Shown piece by piece: positions 33,097 to 42,152 of a stretch of 64,000 nt of DNA. The position numbers were made by a program, and so were the translations under genes. How positions within the stretch are numbered: the stretch's first letter is position 1; every line of letters begins with the position of its first letter. The stretch comes from Ectothiorhodospiraceae bacterium (GTDB lineage: Bacteria > Pseudomonadota > Gammaproteobacteria > HK1), in assembly GCA_024234875.1 (NCBI GenBank), contig JACKNM010000023.1, forward strand, positions 10,587 to 74,586, read 5' to 3'. A model generated the notes under the pieces. The model had not been told where the DNA came from. It saw nothing but the letters and a program-made list of their open reading frames with translations, and did no database searches.

Positions 33097-33882
33097 TCAG
33101 AACGGAAGCGCCGACTGGAGCGCCCGTAGCCGCTCGCGACGGGCCGCCGCGTCAGGCAGCACCGACTCGACGAGCCGCCAGAACCGACGCGAGTGATCCA
33201 TGTGCCGCAGGTGGCACAGCTCGTGGACCAGCACGTAGTCGGCGAGCTCCCACGGAACCAGCACCAGGCGCCAGTTGAGGCTCACCTGCCCACGCTCGGA
33301 GCAGCTCCCCCAGCGCGTGCGCTGACCACGAATGCTCACCCGAGTCGGCCACAGGCCGAGCCGCCGGGCGTGCTGGTCGAGCCGGGGGGGAAGTTGCCGC
33401 GCCGCCTCGCGCCGACCCCAGACCTCGAGCAGCGGTCGGAGTCGCTCGGTGCTCGCCGACGACAGCACCGCGTGGAGGACGTCGCCACGGCGCTCCACCG
33501 ACCCGTCGTCGGTGCGGACCGTGACCCCGCCCACTCGCCGCCGAGCCGCCGGCGTCGACAGCGCGCGTTGCGGGGCGTGACGCACGCGTAGCTCGACCAG
33601 GTCGTCGAGGATTCTGAGCCGCGTCCCGTCGCCGAGCGCCGGCCTCAGTCGGCTGCGCGCAGCCGCCCGGTCCAGGGTCTCGCGCACCCAGTGCGCGTGA
33701 CTGCGCACCAGGGCGCTGGCCTCGGATTCGGAGAAGCGCCACGGCGCGCGCACCGCCAGCCTGCCGTCGTCGTCGACCACGATGTGGACGTGGCGCCGGC
33801 CGGCGACGCAGTGGAGCTGATACTCGATCTCGCCACCGGGGAGTCGAACCGTCGCCGTGCGGACTCGCGAGCGCCCCGCCAT
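33097..33882 (-). CDS. YgjP-like (M48/DUF45) metallopeptidase
   Basis: 261-residue putative zinc peptidase of the YgjP/SprT-like group. The zinc helix is VLVHELCHLRHMDHSRRFW (HExxH with a downstream His ligand), preceded by RGQRTRWGSCSERGQVSLNWRL, the family hallmark. The middle part (about 110-160) is less conserved and may be an insertion, since typical members are nearer 230 residues. ATG 33882 has GAGAGGA upstream and lies 19 bases past the slmA stop. Substrates are unknown. Confidence 0.85.
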   Translation of the reverse strand: MAGRSRVRTATVRLPGGEIEYQLHCVAGRRHVHIVVDDDGRLAVRAPWRFSESEASALVRSHAHWVRETLDRAAARSRLRPALGDGTRLRILDDLVELRVRHAPQRALSTPAARRRVGGVTVRTDDGSVERRGDVLHAVLSSASTERLRPLLEVWGRREAARQLPPRLDQHARRLGLWPTRVSIRGQRTRWGSCSERGQVSLNWRLVLVPWELADYVLVHELCHLRHMDHSRRFWRLVESVLPDAAARRERLRALQSALPF

Positions 33883-33901
33883 GGTCCTCTCGCGTCGCCC
33901 T

Positions 33902-34525
33902 TCAGCCGGATGCGTCGGGGAACAACCCGCGAGCGAGGATCGGCCACTGTCGATCCCAGCCCTCGGCCGGCGAGCGGGCAAAGCCACTGCGACTGAACTG
34001 GGCCATTCGACCCTCGACCACCGCCATCAGCAATCCGGCGGCGACCGACGGCGGGGCCGCTGCCCGCTGCGCCTCGCGCAGCTCGGCCTCGCGCAGCACC
34101 TGTCGAAGCTGCGCCTCGAGCCGGTCGAAGAACTGCACGCCCCGGGCCCTGAGCCGCTCGTGCTCGCCGACCAGGGCCTCACCGAGCAATACCCGAGTGA
34201 TCCCCGGGTTGCGGCTCGAGAACGTCAGCACCATCGCGAGCACGCGCTGGATGCGCGTCGCCGCGTTCCCGTCCTCGGCGAGGATTCGATTGGCGAGGCC
34301 GAAGACCGACTCCTCGGCGAAGTCGAACAGGCCCTCGAACATCCGCGCCTTGCTCGGGAAGTGCCGATAGAGCGCGGCCTCCGACACGCCCAGCACCTCG
34401 GCCAGCCGCGCGGTGGTGATGCGCGCGCCGGGCTGCGCCTCGAGCTCGTGCGCCAGCGCCTCGAGAATCTGTTGCCGCCGAGACGCCCGCGCCGCCGTCG
34501 GCGCGCTCCCCTCAGACCCCGCCAC
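33902..34525 (-). CDS. slmA: Nucleoid occlusion factor SlmA (TetR fold)
   Basis: DNA-binding protein that blocks FtsZ-ring assembly over the nucleoid. The 207 residues match SlmA closely: RRQQILEALAHELE, the helix-turn-helix ITTARLAEVLGVSEAALYRHFPSKARMFEGL, RNPGITRVLLGEAL, RLEAQLRQVLREAELRE and the WP-ending C-terminal helix. It overlaps argB by 14 bases. The slmA-argB-algC-dut-coaBC order is a common gammaproteobacterial arrangement, which separates it from ordinary TetR repressors. Confidence 0.93.
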   Translation of the reverse strand: MAGSEGSAPTAARASRRQQILEALAHELEAQPGARITTARLAEVLGVSEAALYRHFPSKARMFEGLFDFAEESVFGLANRILAEDGNAATRIQRVLAMVLTFSSRNPGITRVLLGEALVGEHERLRARGVQFFDRLEAQLRQVLREAELREAQRAAAPPSVAAGLLMAVVEGRMAQFSRSGFARSPAEGWDRQWPILARGLFPDASG

Positions 34526-35417
34526 GACGACTGATCTGGGTACCGACGCCCTCGCTGGTGAACAGCTCGAGGAGCACCGCGTGCTCGACGCGCCCGTCGG
34601 TGATGGTGGCGGTCTCCACCCCGCCCTGAACGGCGTCCAGCGCGCACCGCACCTTGGGCAGCATGCCGCCGGAGATGGTGCCGTCGGCGATCATCTCCTG
34701 CACCTCGCGGGCGCTGATCTCCGTCATGAGCGCGCGATCTCGCCCGAGCACCCCGGCGGTGTCGGTGAGCAGGATGAGCTTCTCGGCCCGGAGCGTCTCC
34801 GCCACCTTGCCGGCCACCAGGTCGGCATTGATGTTGTAGGAGAGCCCGTCGTCGCCGACCCCGATCGGAGCGATGACCGGGATGAAGTCGCCTCGTACCA
34901 GCATGTCGACGACCGCGGTGTCGATGCTCTCGACCTCGCCCACCAGCCCGATGTCGACCAGCTCGGGCTCGGCCGCCTCGGCGCTCTGGCGCGCGACGCG
35001 CAGGCGCCGTGCGCGGATGAGGTCGCCGTCCTTGCCGCTGAGGCCGACCGCGCGCCCACCGTGGTGGTTGAGCAGGGTGACGATCTCCTTGTTCACCAAC
35101 CCGCCGAGCACCATCTCCACCACGTCCATGGTCTCGCTGTCGGTCACTCGCATGCCCTCGACGAAACGGCTCTCCTTGCCGATGCGCTTGAGCAGATTGC
35201 CGATCTGCGGCCCGCCGCCATGCACCACCACCGGGTTCATGCCGACCATCTTCAGCAACACCACGTCGCGAGCGAACCCCGCCTTGAGCGTCTCGTCGAC
35301 CATTGCAGCGCCACCGTACTTGACGACGATGGTCTTGCCCCGAAAGCGACGAATGTAGGGCAAGGCCTCAGCCAGCACGCGGGCGGTGTTGGCGCCTGCG
35401 CTCTTGGTCTCGGACAT
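34512..35417 (-). CDS. argB: Acetylglutamate kinase
   Basis: Second step of arginine synthesis, phosphorylating N-acetylglutamate with ATP. The 301 residues contain IVVKYGGAAMVD, VVVHGGGPQIG, GLSGKDGDLI, IAPIGVGDDG, YNINADLVAGKVA and GGMLPKVRCALDAVQGGV, all family landmarks. The long N-terminus ahead of the first strand is the kind seen in arginine-sensitive hexameric forms, so feedback inhibition is plausible. Overlaps slmA downstream, and follows algC. Confidence 0.97.
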   Translation of the reverse strand: MSETKSAGANTARVLAEALPYIRRFRGKTIVVKYGGAAMVDETLKAGFARDVVLLKMVGMNPVVVHGGGPQIGNLLKRIGKESRFVEGMRVTDSETMDVVEMVLGGLVNKEIVTLLNHHGGRAVGLSGKDGDLIRARRLRVARQSAEAAEPELVDIGLVGEVESIDTAVVDMLVRGDFIPVIAPIGVGDDGLSYNINADLVAGKVAETLRAEKLILLTDTAGVLGRDRALMTEISAREVQEMIADGTISGGMLPKVRCALDAVQGGVETATITDGRVEHAVLLELFTSEGVGTQISRRGGV

Positions 35418-35483
35418 CGGTCGTTCTCCTCCGCTGGAAATGCCCGCCTGCTGCGGTGGTTGGGTTCGGCGCCGAGCGCCGGG

Positions 35484-37961
35484 TCAGAACGGCAGATCGA
35501 GCTCGGGGTCGAGCTCGGTCAGCACGCGCCGGAAGCGCTCCTGAACCCGCTCGAGCGCCGCCTCGTCGTCGCCCTCGAAGCGCAACACCAACGACGGCGT
35601 GGTGTTGGATGCGCGCACCAATCCCCAGGCGTCAGGGTAATCGACGCGCAGGCCGTCGACGGTGGTGACACGTCCGTCGGTCAGGTGCTCCTCCGACAGG
35701 AGGCGCGACATCAGCTCCAGAGGACGCCCCTCGGGCAGGTCGAGGCGTAGCTCCGGAGTCGCCACGCCGGACGGCAGGCGCGCGAACACGTCGCTCGGCC
35801 GCTGCTTCAGCCCCATCAGGATCTCGAGCATGCGTGCGCCGGCGTAGATCGCATCGTCGAAGCCGTACCAGCGCTCGCTGAAGAAGATGTGCCCGCTCAT
35901 CTCACCGGCGAGCGGGGCCTCGAGCTCGCGCAGGGTGTTCTTGATGAAGGAATGACCGGTGCGGGTCATCACCGGCTTCCCGCCCTTCGCCTCGATCACC
36001 TTCTGCAGGCGACTCGAGCACTTCACGTCGAAGATGATCGGGGCGCCGGGGTTACGTCGCAACACGTCGACCGCGAACAGCATCATCTGGCGATCGGGCC
36101 AGATGATGTTGCCGGCGGCGTCGACCACCCCGAGACGGTCGCCGTCGCCGTCGAAGGCGAAACCGAGATCCGCCTCGTGCTCGCGCACCGCGAGCACCAG
36201 CTCGGCGAGGTTCTCGGGCTGGCTGGGATCCGGATGATGGTTGGGGAAGCGGCCGTCGAGCTCGCAGTGCAGCTCGACCACGTCGTGCCCGAGCGCGCGG
36301 TACACCTTCGGCGCCACTGCCCCGGCAACACCGTTCCCACAGTCGACGACGATGCGAAACGCGTTGCCGAGCGCGACCGGAACGTCCTCGCTGACCCGAC
36401 GCACGTACTCGTCGATGACCTCGACGTGGGTGACGCTACCCTGACCGCTCACCAGGTTGCCGGCGAGGTGGCGCTCGCGCAGCGCCGCGATGTCGTCACC
36501 GAAGAGGGTCTCGCCCGCGAGCATGATCTTCATGCCGTTGTACTCGGGCGGGTTGTGGCTACCGGTGACCATCACCCCGCTACCGGTGTTCAGGAAATGC
36601 GTCGCGTAGTACACCACCGGCGTCGGCACACACCCGATCTCGATGACGTCGCGGCCGCTCGTGACCAGGCCCTCGACCAGGGCGCTGGTGAGCTCGGGGC
36701 TCGACACCCGGCAGTCGTAACCGACGACCAGGGTCTGCTGGCCGCGCTCGTAGGCTTCCGAGCCGATGGCGACGCCGATCGCGCGGGCCACCTCCTCGTC
36801 GAGCACGTCGCCGACCACGCCGCGAATGTCGTAGGCGCGGAACATCGACGGCGCGAGGTCGGGCACGTCGGGGCGCAGGCGGTCGGCGTCGTCCTCCGGC
36901 TCGTGGATCTCGTAGGCCGGCCCTGCCGGCTCCTCGGCGGGCGCGTCCGGTTGCTCCCCCCGGCGCAGTGCCGCGAGCTTCGACTCGAGGCTGTCGTCCG
37001 CCGCATCGTCCGTCGGCCTGGCCGCGACCGGCCGAGGCCCTGGTCGCGGCGTCTCCGGGGCCCTGCGTCGCCGCGCCAGCACGAAACCGATGCCGCCCAG
37101 CACCACCACTGCCGCGCCGGCGAGAAGCGGTATCGGGAGGATGCCCGGCGTCGCGGCCGGCGGCTCCTCGACCACGCCACTGCCCTCGGGCCACAGCGAC
37201 ACTCGCCACGCGGTCCCGGCGATCCGCGCCTGGGCGAGCGGTGGGCCGATGCGCCCGGCGATCGCGCCCACTCGACCGAAAGTGAGCGGCCGCCCGCCAC
37301 TGACCGGCTGCACCAGCTCGGCGTAGTCGCCACCGGCGTCGAGCCCGGCGATGATTCGGCCCACGACGGCGGTGTCGACCGCGACCACCAGATAACCAAC
37401 CCCATTCCCCCCCGCGTCGACCACGCGGCGCACCATCGCCAGGTGCGCACCCGTCTCGCCGAAGAGGTGCAACTCGAGCGGCGGGTCGGCACCCTCGCGC
37501 TCGGCCGCGCGGACCATCTCGATTGCCGCGAAGGTGAGCGGCGGGACGGTGGTGTAGTCGCTATCCCGCTGACCGGGGCGCAACAGCCACGCCTTCAACA
37601 CCCGTGGATCCGCCTCGAGGGCGGCCACCGCGCCGGCGACCGCGTCGGGCGCGGCGCTCGCGAGCGCGGCCGCCATCGCCGGCAGGTCGATCCGCGCGTC
37701 GACCGCCTCGACCTCCTTGCGCAGGGCACGGACGAAGGCCCCGGCGAGGCCCGCCGCCTTCATCTGCAGCGCCTGGTCCGGGCCACCGTCGTCCACGCCC
37801 GACGGCACCAGCACCGACGACCCGACGGCCACCGCGATGGCCACCACCACCGTCGACCCGAGCGCGATCAGCCACCGTCGCGGCACCCGCGCGAGCAGCG
37901 CGCGCGCACGCCCGGCGCCGGTGTCGGCGGGTCGAGGCGTGGACGGGGGCGTCGACGACAC
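35484..37961 (-). CDS. algC: Phosphomannomutase/phosphoglucomutase with N-terminal membrane-anchored domain
   Basis: Interconverts hexose 1- and 6-phosphates for LPS and exopolysaccharide precursors. The catalytic part occupies about residues 365-825, with active serine in TGSHNPPEYNGMK, metal loop DGDGDRLGVVD, sugar loop GEMSGHIFFSERW and a phosphate-binding C-terminal domain. The first 365 residues are an extra module. It has a membrane helix at about 30-52, an extracytoplasmic region of about 215 residues and a second helix at about 273-291, then an acidic linker. Long AlgC proteins of this architecture are known in Pseudomonas. The periplasmic part may sense a ligand. Confidence 0.93.
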   Translation of the reverse strand: MSSTPPSTPRPADTGAGRARALLARVPRRWLIALGSTVVVAIAVAVGSSVLVPSGVDDGGPDQALQMKAAGLAGAFVRALRKEVEAVDARIDLPAMAAALASAAPDAVAGAVAALEADPRVLKAWLLRPGQRDSDYTTVPPLTFAAIEMVRAAEREGADPPLELHLFGETGAHLAMVRRVVDAGGNGVGYLVVAVDTAVVGRIIAGLDAGGDYAELVQPVSGGRPLTFGRVGAIAGRIGPPLAQARIAGTAWRVSLWPEGSGVVEEPPAATPGILPIPLLAGAAVVVLGGIGFVLARRRRAPETPRPGPRPVAARPTDDAADDSLESKLAALRRGEQPDAPAEEPAGPAYEIHEPEDDADRLRPDVPDLAPSMFRAYDIRGVVGDVLDEEVARAIGVAIGSEAYERGQQTLVVGYDCRVSSPELTSALVEGLVTSGRDVIEIGCVPTPVVYYATHFLNTGSGVMVTGSHNPPEYNGMKIMLAGETLFGDDIAALRERHLAGNLVSGQGSVTHVEVIDEYVRRVSEDVPVALGNAFRIVVDCGNGVAGAVAPKVYRALGHDVVELHCELDGRFPNHHPDPSQPENLAELVLAVREHEADLGFAFDGDGDRLGVVDAAGNIIWPDRQMMLFAVDVLRRNPGAPIIFDVKCSSRLQKVIEAKGGKPVMTRTGHSFIKNTLRELEAPLAGEMSGHIFFSERWYGFDDAIYAGARMLEILMGLKQRPSDVFARLPSGVATPELRLDLPEGRPLELMSRLLSEEHLTDGRVTTVDGLRVDYPDAWGLVRASNTTPSLVLRFEGDDEAALERVQERFRRVLTELDPELDLPF

Positions 37962-37970
37962 GGCGCGGCC

Positions 37971-38426
37971 TCAGGCTCGGCCCGTGTGGCCGAACCCGCC
38001 CTCGCCGCGGCCACTCGGCGTGAACGAATCGACCAGCTCGAACTCCACCTGCTCGACCGGCACGAAGACCATCTGCGCGATGCGCTCGCCGGGCGCGATG
38101 GTGAACGTGGTGTCGCCGCGGTTCCAACACGAGACCATGACCTCTCCCTGGTAGTCGGAATCGATGAGACCGACCAGGTTGCCGAGGACGATCCCGTGAC
38201 GGTGGCCGAGGCCCGAGCGTGGCAGGAGGACGGCGGCGAGGCCCGGATCGCCGATGTGCACCGCGAGCCCGGTCGGGACCAGCGCGGTCTCGCCCGGGTG
38301 CAGCTCGACCGGCGCGTCGAGGCACGCGCGAAGATCCACCCCGGCGGCGCCCTCGGTGGCGTGAGCGGGCAGCGGGATCGAGTCCCCCAGCCGCGGGTCC
38401 AGGCGCCTAAGCTGAACGCGTCGCAT
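37971..38426 (-). CDS. dut: dUTP diphosphatase
   Basis: Hydrolyses dUTP to dUMP, keeping uracil out of DNA and feeding dTMP synthesis. The 151-residue trimeric enzyme shows the five motifs: AGVDLRA, PRSGLGHRHGIVLGN, GLIDSDYQGEVMV with catalytic Asp, ERIAQMVFVP, and the C-terminal GRGEGGFGHTG lid. Start MRRVQLRRLDPR at 38426, inside the coaBC 3' end (20-base overlap). Confidence 0.97.
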   Translation of the reverse strand: MRRVQLRRLDPRLGDSIPLPAHATEGAAGVDLRACLDAPVELHPGETALVPTGLAVHIGDPGLAAVLLPRSGLGHRHGIVLGNLVGLIDSDYQGEVMVSCWNRGDTTFTIAPGERIAQMVFVPVEQVEFELVDSFTPSGRGEGGFGHTGRA

Positions 38427-39624
38427 CGTATCGCTCGGCCACCAGTCGCACCAGGCGCGCCGCGAGGTCGGTCTTCGACGCGCTGCCGAGCGCGACCCCG
38501 CCATCTCCCCAGTAGACCGACAGCTCGTTGGTGTCGACGCCGAATCCGGTACCCGGGACGCCGACCCGATTCGCCGCGATCATGTCCAGTCGTTTGCGCG
38601 CGAGCTTGTCGCGCGCGTTCGCCTCGACGTCGTGGGTCTCGGCTGCGAATCCGACCACGAACGGTCGCGGGTTGGTCGCCGCGAGCTCGGCCAGGATGTC
38701 GGGGTTTCGCACCAGCTCCAGAGTCCGCGGCGAGTCGTCCCCCTCGCGCTTCTTGATCTTGCGCTCGGAGAACTCCGCCGGGCGGTAGTCCGCGACCGCG
38801 GCCGCGGCGATGAAGATGTCACACCACATCGCGCGGGCGAGCGCCGCATCACGCATCTCGCGAGCACTGATCACGTCCACCCGCTCCACCCCGGGGGGCG
38901 TCGCCAGCGCGGTGGGCCCGCTGACCAGCACGACGCTGGCGCCGGCTCGCGCCGCCGCCGTCGCCACCGCGTAACCCATCTTCCCGGAGCTGTGATTGCT
39001 GAGATACCGCACCGGGTCGAGCGCCTCCTGGGTCGGACCGGCAGTGATGAGAACCCGCCTACCGGCGAGCACCGCGGGGGCTGCCATCGCTCGCACACGC
39101 TCGGCAATCTCGACCGGCTCGAGCATCCGCCCGGGGCCGACGTCGCCGCACGCCTGCTCGCCCTCGCCGGGGCCGAGCACCTCGACCCCGCGCTGGCGCA
39201 GGATCGCCACGTTGGCGGCGGTGGCCGAAGCTCGCCACATCTGCTGGTTCATCGCCGGAGCGACCGCGATCGGCGCCGCGGTCGCGAGACAGAGGGTGCT
39301 CAGCAGGTCGCCGGCGAGACCGTGGGCGAGTCGCGCCAGGAAGTCCGCCGTGGCCGGCGCGACGAGCACCAGATCCGCCCACCGCGCCAGCTCGATGTGC
39401 CCCATCGCGGCCTCGGCCGCCTCGTCCAGGAGATCGCGGTGCACGGGCCGGCCGGAGACCGCCTGGAAGGTGAGGGGCGCGACGAAGGCCTGCGCCCCCG
39501 GGGTCATCACGACGCGAACGTCGAAGCCACGCTCGAGCAGACGACGAACCAGGTCGGCCGCCTTGTAGGCCGCGACCCCGGCGGTCACCCCGAGGACGAT
39601 CCGGTGGATGGAGGGGTCCGACAT
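38407..39624 (-). CDS. coaBC: Bifunctional phosphopantothenoylcysteine decarboxylase/synthetase
   Basis: Two steps of CoA synthesis. The N-terminal flavoprotein domain (about 1-185) decarboxylates PPC with FMN: VTAGVAAYKAADLVRRL, VAPAMNQQMW with catalytic Asn, CGDVGPGRMLEP. The C-terminal synthetase domain (about 190-405) joins pantothenate phosphate to cysteine with CTP: TAGPTQEALDPVRYLSNHSSGKMGYA, AAVADYRP and KIKKR. The 405 residues match the family. It leads the coaBC-dut-algC-argB-slmA run and is divergent from radC, whose start is 48 bases away. Confidence 0.97.
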   Translation of the reverse strand: MSDPSIHRIVLGVTAGVAAYKAADLVRRLLERGFDVRVVMTPGAQAFVAPLTFQAVSGRPVHRDLLDEAAEAAMGHIELARWADLVLVAPATADFLARLAHGLAGDLLSTLCLATAAPIAVAPAMNQQMWRASATAANVAILRQRGVEVLGPGEGEQACGDVGPGRMLEPVEIAERVRAMAAPAVLAGRRVLITAGPTQEALDPVRYLSNHSSGKMGYAVATAAARAGASVVLVSGPTALATPPGVERVDVISAREMRDAALARAMWCDIFIAAAAVADYRPAEFSERKIKKREGDDSPRTLELVRNPDILAELAATNPRPFVVGFAAETHDVEANARDKLARKRLDMIAANRVGVPGTGFGVDTNELSVYWGDGGVALGSASKTDLAARLVRLVAERYDATRSA

Positions 39625-39672
39625 AGACGCTAGAGTGTATCAGCAAGGAGCCGGCGACAGAGGCCGCGAACG

Positions 39673-40344
39673 ATGCTGAGAACCTGGCCGAGCACGGAGC
39701 GCCCGCGCGAGAAGCTGCTCGCCCGCGGGGCGGAAGCGCTGTCCGAGGCGGAGCTGCTCGCGATCCTGCTCGGCACCGGAACCCGCGGCGCGACCGCCGT
39801 CGACCTCGCCCGCGGCCTGCTCGTCGAGTTCGGTGGCCTGCGCGGCCTGCTCGAGGCCGACCACCGGCGGCTCCTCGCCGCGCGCGGGCTCGGCCTCGCG
39901 CGCTACGCTCAGCTCAAGGCGAGTCTGGAGCTGGTGCGCCGCTATCTGGAGTCGCGGCTCGAGCGCGGCGACGCGCTGAGCTCCCCCGCGGACACCCGCA
40001 GATTCATCGCCGCCCGGCTGCGCGGTCATCCACACGAGGTGTTCGCCGCCCTGTTCCTGGACAATCGCCATCGGGTGATCCGGTTCGAGGAGATGTTTCG
40101 CGGCACCATCGACGGTGCGAGCGTCTACCCCCGTGAAATCGTCCGACGGGCGCTGGAGTTGAATGCCGCGGCACTGATCGTGGCCCACAACCACCCCTCG
40201 GGCGTGGCGGAGCCGAGCCACGCCGACCGCGCGCTCACCCACCGCCTGCGCGAGGCGGTGGGCCTGGTCGATGTGCGGCTGCTCGATCACCTGGTCGTCG
40301 GTGACGGCGAGATCGTCTCCTTCGCCGAGCGAGGTTGGGTCTGA
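39673..40344 (+). CDS. radC: RadC/JAB-domain protein
   Basis: 223-residue protein with N-terminal helix-hairpin-helix region (about 1-90, REKLLARGAEALSEAELLAILLGTG) and C-terminal JAB/MPN metalloprotease-like domain. The latter has the metal motif EIVRRALELNAAALIVAHNHPSG and downstream Asp in RLLDHLVVGD. The original repair phenotype in E. coli was disproved, so the role is unknown; a nuclease or peptidase has been suggested. Conserved upstream of rpmB-rpmG, as here. Confidence 0.93.
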   Translation: MLRTWPSTERPREKLLARGAEALSEAELLAILLGTGTRGATAVDLARGLLVEFGGLRGLLEADHRRLLAARGLGLARYAQLKASLELVRRYLESRLERGDALSSPADTRRFIAARLRGHPHEVFAALFLDNRHRVIRFEEMFRGTIDGASVYPREIVRRALELNAAALIVAHNHPSGVAEPSHADRALTHRLREAVGLVDVRLLDHLVVGDGEIVSFAERGWV

Positions 40345-40369
40345 CGCCGACCGGGAGCGTCGCTGGCTA

Positions 40370-40398
40370 TTGCCCCTGAGGCCCGATTTCGGTATAAA
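40370..40398 (+). promoter_or_regulatory. Sigma-70 promoter for rpmB-rpmG
   Basis: TTGCCC (40370-40375), 17-base spacer, TATAAA (40393-40398). It is one of the clearest promoters in the window and lies 34 bases ahead of the rpmB start codon. Confidence 0.7.
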
Positions 40399-40432
40399 TC
40401 CGCGGTTTGGGAATTCACTCGAGGCCGATCTG

Positions 40433-40672
40433 ATGTCCATGGTCTGTCAGGTCACCGGCAAGCGACCGATGTCGGGCAACAACGTGTCGCACGCCAACAA
40501 CAAGACTCGGCGGCGGTTCTTGCCGAACCTGCACACCCATCGCTTCTGGGTGCCGAGCGAGAATCGCTTCGTCAAGCTGCGGGTCTCGACCAAGGGGCTG
40601 CGGCTCATCGACAAGCACGGCATCGAGGCGGTGCTGGAGCAGATCAGGGCTCGCGACAAGGCCGCCGGCTGA
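40433..40672 (+). CDS. rpmB: 50S ribosomal protein L28
   Basis: Large-subunit ribosomal protein, 79 residues. VCQVTGKRPMSGNNVSHANNK, RRRFLPNLHTHRFW and VKLRVSTKGLRLIDKHG match bacterial L28 throughout. Zinc-type cysteines are absent apart from one near the start, so this is the zinc-independent form. Followed after 61 bases by rpmG, with which it should be co-transcribed. Confidence 0.97.
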   Translation: MSMVCQVTGKRPMSGNNVSHANNKTRRRFLPNLHTHRFWVPSENRFVKLRVSTKGLRLIDKHGIEAVLEQIRARDKAAG

Positions 40673-40733
40673 GCGGCTCGCGGGTCCAGCCAGCCAGAGC
40701 CGCCACCGTCAGGTCGCAGCAGGAGGAATCGCA

Positions 40734-40889
40734 ATGCGAGACAAGATCAAGCTGGTGTCGAGCGCCGGAACGGGCCACTACTACACCACCACCAAGAACA
40801 AGAAGACGACCCCGGGCAAGATGGAGATGAGGAAGTTCGACCCGGTGGTTCGCCAGCACGTGATCTACAAGGAAGGCAAGATCAAGTAG
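40734..40889 (+). CDS. rpmG: 50S ribosomal protein L33
   Basis: 51-residue large-subunit protein. MRDKIKLVSSAGTGHYYTT, KNKKTTPGKMEMRKFDPVV and RQHVIYKEGKIK cover the family. It has no cysteines, so it is the zinc-free (C-minus) version, consistent with the L28 type. AGGAGGAA lies 7-8 bases before the ATG. A strong hairpin terminator follows at 40937. Confidence 0.97.
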   Translation: MRDKIKLVSSAGTGHYYTTTKNKKTTPGKMEMRKFDPVVRQHVIYKEGKIK

Positions 40890-40936
40890 CGGCAACTCGC
40901 TCGATCGGCGGCCCGGGTCTCCCCGGGCCGGATACG

Positions 40937-40966
40937 AAAAGGCCACCCTCGGGGTGGCCTTTTCGT
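40937..40966 (+). terminator. Intrinsic terminator after rpmG (bidirectional)
   Basis: A perfect 12-bp stem (AAAAGGCCACCC and its complement, loop TCG) is followed by TTTTCGTTT on the plus strand. On the minus strand the A-run of the stem becomes a T-run, so the same hairpin can end the convergent desaturase transcript. Confidence 0.9.
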
Positions 40967-40976
40967 TTCTGCCGGC

Positions 40977-42152
40977 TCAGGCGCGGGCGAGCGCGTAGGT
41001 CGGCAGCGTCCGCGCGAACTCCTGGAGCGAGCGGATACCGGTCTCCTCCGCCTCCTTGCACCACTGCTGCAACGACTGCAGCAGCCGCTCATGGCTCGCC
41101 GAGCGTTCCTGCCAGATCCGGCGCAGCTCCTGCTTGTAGCGGTAGACCGTCTCCAGCGTCTGACTGCCGGCCAGCACGTGCTCCAGGTGCTCACGCGCAT
41201 CGGCGGTCAGGAGTGACTCGTCGCGCACGATGAGTTGGCGGGCCGACCGGAGCAGGCGCTTGCGCGAGGCATCGGCGCGGCTGAGCTCCTCGGCCACCAC
41301 CTGCTGCACCACGGTGGTCGCGTACTCGGCCATGACGTGGAATCGATTCGCGATCACGGCACTGACGGTCTCGTGGTCGGGCTCGGCCTTGTACGGCAGG
41401 ATGACCATTTGCGGTGGCAGCTTCTTGACCCGCGCGAGCCCCACGGCCTGCAGCACGCGGATGTACAGCCAACCGATGTCGAGCTCCCACCATCGTGAGG
41501 AGAACCGAGCCGAGCTGGCGAAGGCGTGATGGTTGTTGTGCAACTCCTCACCACCGATGAGGATGCCGATCGGCACGATGTTCGACGAGGTGTCGGCGGT
41601 CTCGAAGTTACGGTAGCCCTTGTAGTGGCCCACGCCGTTGATCACCCCGGCCGCGAACAGCGGAATCCAGGCCATCTGAACTGCCCAGATGGTGAGGCCG
41701 ATGGGCCCGAACAGGACCACGTCGATCAGCAGCATGAGCAGGAAGCCCTTGCCGGAGTGGCGCGAGTAGACGTTGCGCTCCAGCCAGTCGTCCGGCGTGC
41801 CGTGGCCATAGCGCTCGAGGGTCTCGGCGCGGCGGGCCTCCACACGATAGAGCTCGGCCCCCTCCAGCAACACCTTGCGAATGCCGTGGACGATGGGGCT
41901 GTGCGGATCCTCCGGACCCTCGACCTTGGCGTGGTGCTTGCGGTGCACCGCGACCCATTGCTTGGTGTCCATGCCGGTCGAGAGCCAGAGCCAGAGACGC
42001 AGCACATGGCTCACCGCGGGATGCAAATCGACCGCGCGATGCGCCTGGGCGCGATGAAGGAAGAGCGTCACCCCGATGATCGTCAGATGAGTCATCGCGA
42101 GCGTGACGAGCACGTATCCCCACCAGGGGAGGTCGAAGACGGCGAGTGGCAT
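40977..42152 (-). CDS. desA: Acyl-lipid/acyl-CoA fatty acid desaturase
   Basis: Di-iron membrane enzyme that introduces a double bond (probably delta-9) into saturated acyl chains using oxygen. The 391 residues have four membrane helices and the three histidine boxes HRAQAHR, HRKHHAK and HNNHHAF with spacing as in DesA of Pseudomonas. About 120 residues after the last box form a helical charged tail of unknown role. ATG 42152 (MPLAVFDLPWWGY) is used. It is divergent from an ABC operon, and the shared 334-base gap contains palindromes. Its 3' end faces the rpmG terminator. Confidence 0.88.
   Translation of the reverse strand: MPLAVFDLPWWGYVLVTLAMTHLTIIGVTLFLHRAQAHRAVDLHPAVSHVLRLWLWLSTGMDTKQWVAVHRKHHAKVEGPEDPHSPIVHGIRKVLLEGAELYRVEARRAETLERYGHGTPDDWLERNVYSRHSGKGFLLMLLIDVVLFGPIGLTIWAVQMAWIPLFAAGVINGVGHYKGYRNFETADTSSNIVPIGILIGGEELHNNHHAFASSARFSSRWWELDIGWLYIRVLQAVGLARVKKLPPQMVILPYKAEPDHETVSAVIANRFHVMAEYATTVVQQVVAEELSRADASRKRLLRSARQLIVRDESLLTADAREHLEHVLAGSQTLETVYRYKQELRRIWQERSASHERLLQSLQQWCKEAEETGIRSLQEFARTLPTYALARA

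Noticed and set aside
40433..40889. Zinc-dependent L28/L33 forms
   Set aside because: The cysteine pairs that bind zinc are absent from L33 and incomplete in L28; these are ordinary zinc-free versions.
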